Shown: positions 13,656-19,622 of the stretch, piece after piece | Layout: each line of letters begins with the position of its first letter | How positions within the stretch are numbered: position 1 is the stretch's first letter | Assembly (NCBI GenBank): GCA_039821645.1 | Contig: JBCBNU010000051.1 | Location: 1 to 19,622, forward strand | DNA: 19,622 nucleotides | DNA from: CALBPI01 sp039821645 | GTDB lineage: Bacteria > Pseudomonadota > Gammaproteobacteria > Steroidobacterales > Woeseiaceae | Reading direction: 5' to 3' | The notes under the pieces: model-generated | Database searches by the model: none | What the model saw: only the letters and a program-made list of their open reading frames with translations | Told to the model about the DNA's origin: nothing | Program-made: the position numbers and the translations under genes

Positions 13656-14924
13656 TCAGGATGCAACAGGTGGATCATCGATACTGGTGTCGGGCGTGCC
13701 GGAATGGCGCAGGCCCGGGTGCAGCATAGCGAGAGCCGCCATGGCCAGCATCAACACAGAGTTTAGCAGGAACGGCCAGCTGGGCGATATTGCGTACAGC
13801 GTCAGGTGAATCACTGGCACGATGGAAAAACCCGCCGCATTCAAAGCCCCGGTGACACCGGCTACTGCGCCTTGCTCATCGGCATCGACCGCCAACGACG
13901 CGCCGGCACTGAATCCCGGTAATGCCAATCCCGCGCCAAGGCCGTTCAGCATAAGTGCGAACACCACGGGCGCGAAAGTCGTACTCCAGGCGAGGCCCAA
14001 CTGCGCAGCACCGATCAGAACGGCACCTACCACCATCATGACCTTCGGGGATAGTCGGAATCGCTGTACCAGGACGAGCTGTGAGAACAGCGCAGCCATC
14101 GCGGCACCGGACAAACCGACGCCGACATACTGGGCGGCCTCGTCCGTGGAAAAGCCGAGGACATCGATAAACAGAAATGCGCTCGTCTGCATCGGTGTTG
14201 CCACTGCAAAGCTCACCAGGAGTCCATAAAGCACGTAGGGACGCATCCTGTGATCCCAATGTGCAAGTCGCGGTCGGTTGCCCCGCTGGCCCGGCGCAGA
14301 CTTTTCTGGCAGCAGTATCAAAATCGCCATCATCACCACAGCGACCAGACCGGCGATCAACCAGAATGGTGCAAGCAACCCGAAGACACTGAATGCGGAG
14401 CCGAGTCCAGGCCCTAGTACATTGCCAAGGCCAAATGCAGCGGCCATACCGGAAATCGCGACCGTACGGTCTGCTCGGTCGGTGCGATCCACGATGTAGG
14501 CCTGCGAGGCGACACGCACACCCGGTCCGATCGCACCGTAGATGCTTCGCGTTGCGATCATCAGTGGGTAAATCCATATCAGTGCGACGGTGCCGGTAAG
14601 ACCGCGGTCGATCACGGAAACGAATCCAACGGTCGACACGATATAGCCGATCATGCCAATGATCAGAATGGGCTTGCGTCCGAACCGATCGCTGAGGCGC
14701 CCCCAAAGCGGACTGGTGACCACCCACAGGAGCGCCGAAACGGAGAAGATCAGGCCGACCTGCCGTTCACTGAGTCCCAGCTCTCGGCCGATGGGCGGCA
14801 AGATGCTGAAGGTGACGGTCTGACCCATCCCGATGCAGCACACGGCACCCAACAGCAATGCAAACGCGAGGCGTCGTTCGCGCAGCAGCGATGCAGCGGC
14901 GGGTCTTGTGTCGACCTCACTCAC
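13656..14924 (-). CDS. MFS transporter, DHA1 drug/proton antiporter-like
   Basis: Inner-membrane major facilitator of 422 residues with about 12 predicted helices, usual for the family. Motif A GRLSDRFGRKP lies at 75-85 between helices 2 and 3. The first half also has the ATRSIYGAIGPGVRVASQAYIVDRT block of tetracycline-resistance-like exporters, and AFGLGNVLGPGLGS corresponds to the motif C region of antiporters. This suggests proton-driven efflux of a small molecule; the substrate cannot be read from the sequence. The start is GTG at 14924, which shares GTGA with the ppc stop, so it is probably translationally coupled to ppc. The last 20 residues are hydrophilic and unconserved in appearance. 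Confidence 0.9.
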   Translation of the reverse strand: MSEVDTRPAAASLLRERRLAFALLLGAVCCIGMGQTVTFSILPPIGRELGLSERQVGLIFSVSALLWVVTSPLWGRLSDRFGRKPILIIGMIGYIVSTVGFVSVIDRGLTGTVALIWIYPLMIATRSIYGAIGPGVRVASQAYIVDRTDRADRTVAISGMAAAFGLGNVLGPGLGSAFSVFGLLAPFWLIAGLVAVVMMAILILLPEKSAPGQRGNRPRLAHWDHRMRPYVLYGLLVSFAVATPMQTSAFLFIDVLGFSTDEAAQYVGVGLSGAAMAALFSQLVLVQRFRLSPKVMMVVGAVLIGAAQLGLAWSTTFAPVVFALMLNGLGAGLALPGFSAGASLAVDADEQGAVAGVTGALNAAGFSIVPVIHLTLYAISPSWPFLLNSVLMLAMAALAMLHPGLRHSGTPDTSIDDPPVAS

Positions 14925-17653
14925 CCGGTGTTCTGCAGACCCTGTGCAATGCCGTTGACACCGGCTAGCAGCGCGCCCAGCAGCGCATCATCCTCGCGAT
15001 CTCCGGCTCGCCAGCGACGTAAGAGATCAATTTGCAACAAGCTCATCGGGTCGATGTACGGATTCCTGAGGAGGATCGTCCGCTGCAACGTCTTGTCTCC
15101 ATCGAGTAGCCAGTCATGACTCGATAACTCGAGGATGTACTGCAGTGTCAGATCGAACTCAGCCTTGATGATCGGGAAGAAGCGCTCGTGAAGGTTGCCA
15201 GACAACTGAGAGTAGCGCTCCGCAACCTCAAGATCGGATTTGGCCAACACCATCTCAGCATCCGCTATCAGGGCGCGAACAAAGTGCCATTCGCGCATCA
15301 TGTCTGCGAATGCGTCGTGGCCAAACTGTTCGACGGCGGCTTGCAGCCCACTGCCGAGCCCAAACCAGCCCGGGAGCACGAAACGTGCCTGAGTCCACGC
15401 AAACACCCAGGGAATGGCGCGCAGGTCATCGATACCCTTCTGTTCACGCCGTGATGCGGGCCGCGAACCGATCCGCATTCTCTCGATAACATCGATTGGC
15501 GTTGCGGTCCGGAAGTAATCGAAAAATCCCTCGGTATATCGAGTGAGTGACTGGTAGCGTTCTCGACTGACGTTGGCGACCGTTGACATCATCTGCGACC
15601 AGGTCGGATGCACTGTTTCGTTAGCCGCCGGCAACAGACTGGCCGCAGCGACCGACGCCGCGGACTGCTCCAGCGTTCGCAATGCAATACCACGCAGTCC
15701 GTATTTTTCGTTGATGATTTCGCCTTGTTCGGTGAAACGCATGCGTCCCGCGACTGTGCCAGCTGGTGCACCACGAACTGCGTCGTGCATCTTGCTGCCA
15801 CCGCGACTCACCGTGCCACCACGTCCATGGAACAGCGTGAGCTCGATGTCATGTGCAGCCAGCGTGTCTCGCAGTGCGGCCTGTGCCTGATGTAATGCCC
15901 AGCGCGCCGATGCAAGACCACCATCCTTGTTGCTGTCGGAGTAGCCGATCATGATGGTTTGACGATCTTTGCGCCGAGACAGATGCTGGCGGTAGACCGG
16001 GTTAGCCAACAGCTGTTGCATAATGCCGGGACCTGCGCGCAGGTCGTCGACGGTCTCGAGAAGCGGTGCAATATCCAGAGGAACTTCACCACGCCGATTG
16101 CCAAGTTCGGCCCACTGTGCGAGCAGTAGTACCGAGACGACATCATCGGCGCCTTGAGTCATGCTGATGATGTAGGGGCCTATCGAGCGCTTGCCGTATT
16201 TTCGATGACAGAAGGCAATTGCTTGAAACACGCCGAGCGTTTTGCGCACTTGTGTGTCCTGCGTATCGACAGGTGCCTCACGAGCGGTAATCGCCTCGCA
16301 CAGTCGCTCGAGCCTGTCGGCAGGATCACGGGTCATCCATGCCTCGTCGCCAAGACATTTTCCGACTACCTCACGATGCACCAACGAGTCCTGACGGATA
16401 TCGAGTGTCGCCATGTGAAATCCGAAACACTCGATACGCCGCTGCAGTCGTCGTACCGCAAACAATCCGGCATTGTGTCCCTGGTTCTGGCTCAGACTGT
16501 CTGCGATCAGATCGACGTCTGCGGCGAAACGCTCGGCGCTTTCGTAAGGATAAGCGTCGTCGTCATAGGTGCTTTGCAGTCGCGCCTGAATCAAACGCAG
16601 AAGCGATCGATACGGCATATCACGGTGGCGGTTGGGCACTTCGCCCCAAGCTTTGCTGAAGTGTTGCCGGTATTCCTGAATGCGCGCCTCAACGGCTTCA
16701 CTGACTTTGACACGGTCACGGCACTGACTGAGTTTGCTACCGACGTCCGCACATTCACGAAAATACAGGTCCAGAATCAGACTGCGTTGTCGAGACAGCG
16801 TGTTGCGAATGGTCTTCGCGCCGACATTCGGGTTGCCGTCCATATCGCCGCCCACCCAGGAGGCAAACGCGGTCAGCAACGGGATCTGGTAGTCGCCGAC
16901 ACCATCATCGCCGTAAGCGCTGATCAATGCCTCCTGCAAATTTTCATAGAACGGCGGAATCACCCGATAAATAACGTCGGTGAGAAAGAACAGAACGTGC
17001 TCCAACTCATCAGCGACGGTCATGCTCTCGCTGGGGTGTTCCTCAGTTTGCCAGCCTGACGTCACCTCGGCCCTGATGACCGCGAGCGCCGCATTGACCT
17101 CCTGCGCGGGAAGGCCAGGGTCCAGCAAGTCCACGAGTTTACGCACGATACGCTGCTCTTTACGCAGGATCGTACGGCGTGTCGGTTCCGTGGGATGCGC
17201 CGTGAAGACCGGTTCTATGAGGATATTTTCGAGGGCCGTTCGAATCTCATCGATACTGCAGCCCGCATCGTGGAACTGCTGGAACAGGTCATGCGCGCCG
17301 TGCGGTTGATGGGTGGCGTTTTCGCGCATGTATTCCCGCCGACGTCGGATCCGGTGCACTTTCTCAGCGGTGTTGACCAGCTGAAAGTAGGTCGAGAAAG
17401 CGCGGATGAAATTCTGTGCTGCTGGCGCATCGAGCTCGCCCACTACATTTCCCAGATCATCGATGGAGCGCTCGCCTTCTCGCCGGAGAATCGCCTCCCG
17501 ACGGGCACTCTCGACATGTTCGAAAAATGCATCACCGCCTTGCTCGCGCAGCAGATCGCCCACCATGCTACCCAGAGTGCGCACGTCATGACGCAGCGCA
17601 CTGTCCTTGTCAGCAAAGATCAGTGTCTTGCGGCTTGGCGGTTTGCGTTGCAT
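14921..17653 (-). CDS. ppc: phosphoenolpyruvate carboxylase
   Basis: Cytosolic anaplerotic enzyme that carboxylates PEP with bicarbonate to oxaloacetate, feeding the TCA cycle. With the start at 17653 the protein has 910 residues, within the usual bacterial range. Catalytic motif VFTAHPTEP with His153 (His138 in E. coli), VGGDMDGNPNV at 267-277, YSDSNKDGG at 571-579, and the glycine-rich catalytic loop FHGRGGTVSRGG at 608-619 with Arg611 are all intact. The C-terminal QNTG is the family terminus that reaches into the allosteric/active region. An upstream in-frame ATG (17710) would extend into yajQ and adds residues without family likeness. The chosen ATG is seven bases after the yajQ stop but has no obvious ribosome binding site. 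The order yajQ-ppc-MFS looks like one operon. Confidence 0.98.
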   Translation of the reverse strand: MQRKPPSRKTLIFADKDSALRHDVRTLGSMVGDLLREQGGDAFFEHVESARREAILRREGERSIDDLGNVVGELDAPAAQNFIRAFSTYFQLVNTAEKVHRIRRRREYMRENATHQPHGAHDLFQQFHDAGCSIDEIRTALENILIEPVFTAHPTEPTRRTILRKEQRIVRKLVDLLDPGLPAQEVNAALAVIRAEVTSGWQTEEHPSESMTVADELEHVLFFLTDVIYRVIPPFYENLQEALISAYGDDGVGDYQIPLLTAFASWVGGDMDGNPNVGAKTIRNTLSRQRSLILDLYFRECADVGSKLSQCRDRVKVSEAVEARIQEYRQHFSKAWGEVPNRHRDMPYRSLLRLIQARLQSTYDDDAYPYESAERFAADVDLIADSLSQNQGHNAGLFAVRRLQRRIECFGFHMATLDIRQDSLVHREVVGKCLGDEAWMTRDPADRLERLCEAITAREAPVDTQDTQVRKTLGVFQAIAFCHRKYGKRSIGPYIISMTQGADDVVSVLLLAQWAELGNRRGEVPLDIAPLLETVDDLRAGPGIMQQLLANPVYRQHLSRRKDRQTIMIGYSDSNKDGGLASARWALHQAQAALRDTLAAHDIELTLFHGRGGTVSRGGSKMHDAVRGAPAGTVAGRMRFTEQGEIINEKYGLRGIALRTLEQSAASVAAASLLPAANETVHPTWSQMMSTVANVSRERYQSLTRYTEGFFDYFRTATPIDVIERMRIGSRPASRREQKGIDDLRAIPWVFAWTQARFVLPGWFGLGSGLQAAVEQFGHDAFADMMREWHFVRALIADAEMVLAKSDLEVAERYSQLSGNLHERFFPIIKAEFDLTLQYILELSSHDWLLDGDKTLQRTILLRNPYIDPMSLLQIDLLRRWRAGDREDDALLGALLAGVNGIAQGLQNTG

Positions 17654-17660
17654 CGAGAGA

Positions 17661-18143
17661 TCAGTCGCGGAAGTTATTGAATTGCAGCGGCAGCTCGTGC
17701 TCGGCTTCACGCAGCATTGCGATCACCGACTGCAGATCATCGCGCTTCTTTCCGGTCACCCGAACCTGTTCGCCCTGTATTGCCGCCTGCACTTTCAGTT
17801 TCGCGTCCTTGATGGACTTGATGATCTTCTTTGCCAACGTGGTCTCGATGCCCTGTCGGACAACGACCGTCTGGCGGGCTTCCTGCCCGCTAGTGACTGG
17901 ATCCTGAGCATCCAAACAGCCAATATCGATGCCGCGCTTGGCGAGCTTGTTGTGCAGAATGTCGAGCATCTGAGAAAGCTGGAACTCAACCTGGGCTTTG
18001 AGGCTGATAGTTGCCTCGTCGAGGGAAAACTCCGCACCAGTCCCCTTGAAGTCGAACCGGTTCCCGACCTCTCGGTTGGCTTGATCGACCGCATTGGTCA
18101 GTTCGTGGTGATCGACTTCAGAGACGATATCGAAAGAAGGCAT
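17661..18143 (-). CDS. yajQ: YajQ family nucleotide-binding protein
   Basis: A 160-residue cytosolic protein, full length for the YajQ (UPF0234) family. It opens with MPSFDIVSEVD and NRFDFKGTGAEFSLDEATI, and ends with VRVTGKKRDDLQSVIAMLRE and PLQFNNFRD, all family hallmarks. YajQ proteins bind nucleotides or RNA, and a Xanthomonas homologue binds cyclic di-GMP and works with a transcription factor; whether this one does is inference. The ATG at 18143 has GGAG with an eight-base spacer. The gene lies 20 bases after the TlpA-like lipoprotein gene and 7 bases before ppc. Confidence 0.96.
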   Translation of the reverse strand: MPSFDIVSEVDHHELTNAVDQANREVGNRFDFKGTGAEFSLDEATISLKAQVEFQLSQMLDILHNKLAKRGIDIGCLDAQDPVTSGQEARQTVVVRQGIETTLAKKIIKSIKDAKLKVQAAIQGEQVRVTGKKRDDLQSVIAMLREAEHELPLQFNNFRD

Positions 18144-18163
18144 ATGGGTGCTCCGAACGGAAA

Positions 18164-19459
18164 TTAGGGGTCTAGTAGCGCACTGGTGTTTGCCGCTTCA
18201 ACCGGTTCAGCGACGAGCGTGTCCAGCAATCCTGTGATCAAGTTGCGAGTCTCGTCATAGTGTTGACCCGTGCCTGGTCCGGAGAACCCGGTATGAATCT
18301 CTCGAACCTCGCCGCGGCGATCGATGAAAATCGTCGTGGGGAATGCGAGTACCTTGTTCAGCGATGGTAAGGCCTCATTGGCGAGTGTCTTGTCGGACAC
18401 ACCTGCAAGCAGCGTCACGTATTCGATACCGAATTTTTCGCGGAACAGTCGAACCTGCTCCGCGGCTTCATCAGTCGCTTCCAGATGCTCGAACATGAGC
18501 GCAACAATCTCGACGCCCTGATCGCGATAGCGTGGGTAGATCTCGGCCATGAAGGCGGCTTCGTCGTGACAGTTGGGACACCAGCTACCCGCCAACGTCA
18601 CCAGAATTACTTTGCCTTCGAACTGCGGGTCGTCGATCGACACCGGGTTGCCCCCAAGGTCCGGAAACTCGAACGTGAATCGATCGTAACCGTCTTTCAA
18701 TGCAGTCAGCGTGGTCGGATCAGCGAGCTTCGCTGCTTCGTCTCGCCGCCCGGTCCACGATTCTTCGTATTCAGTGCCAGACCAGAATTGCCCGGTCAGC
18801 GCACCGCTCTCATCGGCTCTCGCCTTGAAAAGGAATGCATGCGCGCCGTCAAAAGTGGAAAGCTCGAAATTGCGGCCTGAAACACTGCCGCCAAGGTAGC
18901 GGTAGTCGCCGGTTTGCGTGAGGAATGTGCCGAGGAGTCGATTGCCGCGCTGGCGGAACTCACCGACTGCTGGGTACTGCGTGCCATCTGGCTCGGTAAA
19001 CGTCACTGCCCAACGCCCGGACAAATCGCCGTTCGCCGGCACTACGTCTTCCGCGACGGGCCGTGCGCCTGGAATGGCCACAAAAGGCATCGCCTGAGTT
19101 TTGCCATAGCGTTTGACCAGCGTGAGCGTCCCACTGAGCTTTCCGTCCTGTACCCGCGCCCGGACTTCATTGTTGAACGCAGGAAAACGCAGCAGCAGAC
19201 GATCGTCTGACAAACTGACCTCTGGCACCCGTGCGCGTTCGCTGCCGTTGATCAACGTAACTTCCAACTGATCGTCGACTCGCGACAATTCCATACCGAA
19301 GCGGATATCCCCGCCAGGCACTGTGATGTTCGCGTGCCAAGTGCCCGTGCGCAGCGTGACCGGCTGATCCGCAGAAGACACCGTGTCGGTCTCGCCTGTA
19401 CACGAGCCGAGCGCTAGCGCAAAAAGTAGGGCCGCTAAGACTCCCAGCCTATGCCGCAT
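18164..19459 (-). CDS. TlpA/ResA-like thioredoxin-domain lipoprotein
   Basis: A 431-residue envelope protein. The signal peptide ends in a lipobox LGSC with Cys20 as the predicted lipidated residue. Residues about 35-245 are two related beta-rich segments (the first begins GTWHANITVPGG; the second begins LSGRWAVTFTEPDG near 146), with no cysteines in them. The C-terminal domain (about 262-415) is a TlpA-like thioredoxin fold with the redox motif WCPNC (Cys294, Cys297) and cis-Pro374 in AFPTTIFID. It probably reduces or exchanges disulphides in periplasmic proteins while anchored to a membrane. The start has AGGA seven bases upstream. The last ~16 residues contain AEPVEAA, encoded by a small palindrome resembling REP-like elements. 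It leads a minus-strand run with yajQ and ppc. Confidence 0.9.
   Translation of the reverse strand: MRHRLGVLAALLFALALGSCTGETDTVSSADQPVTLRTGTWHANITVPGGDIRFGMELSRVDDQLEVTLINGSERARVPEVSLSDDRLLLRFPAFNNEVRARVQDGKLSGTLTLVKRYGKTQAMPFVAIPGARPVAEDVVPANGDLSGRWAVTFTEPDGTQYPAVGEFRQRGNRLLGTFLTQTGDYRYLGGSVSGRNFELSTFDGAHAFLFKARADESGALTGQFWSGTEYEESWTGRRDEAAKLADPTTLTALKDGYDRFTFEFPDLGGNPVSIDDPQFEGKVILVTLAGSWCPNCHDEAAFMAEIYPRYRDQGVEIVALMFEHLEATDEAAEQVRLFREKFGIEYVTLLAGVSDKTLANEALPSLNKVLAFPTTIFIDRRGEVREIHTGFSGPGTGQHYDETRNLITGLLDTLVAEPVEAANTSALLDP
18194..18212. repeat. small imperfect palindrome inside the lipoprotein gene, REP-like
   Basis: CGCT (18194-18197) and AGCG (18209-18212) flank a perfect 8-base palindrome AACCGGTT (18200-18207), with two unpaired bases on the left and one on the right. 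On the coding strand it is read as part of AEPVEAA near the C-terminus. It resembles widespread intergenic REP-type sequences that translate to EPVEG-like peptides; only one copy was seen here. Confidence 0.35.
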
Positions 19460-19520
19460 GGTCAGATCCTGATCGTCAACGATGCGTTACTGTAGCAGAG
19501 GATGGCCTGGCATCGCTGGA

Positions 19521-19622
19521 TCAGCGATACCCTTCCGCTTGTAGCGAGAAGAGCGTTGCGTAGCGTCCCCCGGACGCCATCAGCGACTCGTGGGTGCCAT
19601 GCTCAATGATCCTCCCGTGCTC
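19521..19622 (-). CDS. ABC transporter ATP-binding protein, C-terminal fragment (5' end outside window)
   Basis: Only the last 33 residues are inside the window, reading into the right edge on the minus strand. EHGRIIEHGTHESLM followed by GGRYATLFSLQAEGYR is the usual end of an ABC exporter (fused permease-ATPase, MsbA/multidrug type), immediately downstream of the H-loop region. Walker A, signature and Walker B motifs lie outside, so the transported substrate cannot be inferred. The stop is followed by a 61-base gap before the TlpA-like gene on the same strand. Confidence 0.85.
   Translation of the reverse strand, partial: EHGRIIEHGTHESLMASGGRYATLFSLQAEGYR

Noticed and set aside
13876..14727. 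Open frame of 283 codons on the minus strand within the MFS gene, another frame
   Set aside because: The product is rich in Arg, Gly and Cys with no hydrophobic pattern, typical of a shifted frame of a GC-rich transporter gene.
16154..17059. Open frame of 301 codons on the plus strand, antisense to ppc
   Set aside because: It lies entirely opposite the confidently identified PEP carboxylase gene and its product resembles no family; long antisense frames are common in GC-rich genes.
17654..17710. Upstream ATG (17710) extending ppc by 19 residues
   Set aside because: It would overlap the yajQ coding end and the added residues (MKPSTSCRCN...) show no family likeness; the ATG at 17653 is preferred.

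Overview
The window looks like a piece of chromosome from a free-living, GC-moderate-to-rich proteobacterium, most likely a gammaproteobacterium. Grounds are the urease accessory set, a bacterial-type PEP carboxylase ending in NTG, a YajQ protein, a TfpX/TfpZ-type pilus accessory protein, YbjQ proteins and a YhiN-type flavoprotein. No species can be named from the sequence alone. Coding density is very high. I count 24 genes, two of them cut by the window edges. No intergenic gap exceeds about 110 bases. I saw no tRNA, rRNA, CRISPR array, transposase or insertion sequence.

Layout. (1) 1-3410, + strand: the 3' end of ureC, then ureE, ureF and ureG, then a PHYHD1-like Fe(II)/2-oxoglutarate oxygenase whose GTG start overlaps the ureG stop. 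(2) 3407-5572: two divergent paralogous phosphoribosyltransferases, a small membrane-anchored methyltransferase-like protein and a small secreted protein of unknown function. (3) 5679-6995: a cytosolic coiled-coil GGDEF diguanylate cyclase with an I-site. (4) 12326 down to 6996, - strand: seven genes with gaps of 35 bases or less. In order of transcription they are a one-TM protein of unknown function, a YhiN-like flavoprotein, a redoxin/2OG-oxygenase fusion, a soluble YbjQ protein, a membrane-anchored YbjQ paralogue, an M48 metalloprotease and a tandem thioredoxin-fold GST_N protein. (5) 12407-13189, + strand: an orphan TfpX/TfpZ-like membrane protein. (6) 19459 down to 13186, - strand: a TlpA-like lipoprotein, yajQ, ppc, an MFS exporter and a DUF393 (DCC) thiol protein, closely packed. 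(7) 19521-19622: the C-terminus of an ABC exporter.

How the parts fit. The urease genes supply nickel insertion and GTP-driven activation of urease, so the cell can use urea as nitrogen. The oxygenase joined to ureG is the least expected member. Two genes touch cyclic di-GMP (the cyclase and YajQ), but they are not adjacent. Thiol/redox folds recur: tandem GST_N, a degenerate redoxin fusion, DUF393 and a TlpA-like lipoprotein. The best candidates for something undescribed are the YbjQ-YbjQ-M48-GST_N module, the divergent phosphoribosyltransferase pair in which one copy has lost the catalytic-base aspartate, and the urease-coupled oxygenase. A striking structural trait is that all four convergent gene pairs end within 2 bases of each other or overlap by 4 bases, leaving no room for ordinary intergenic terminators.
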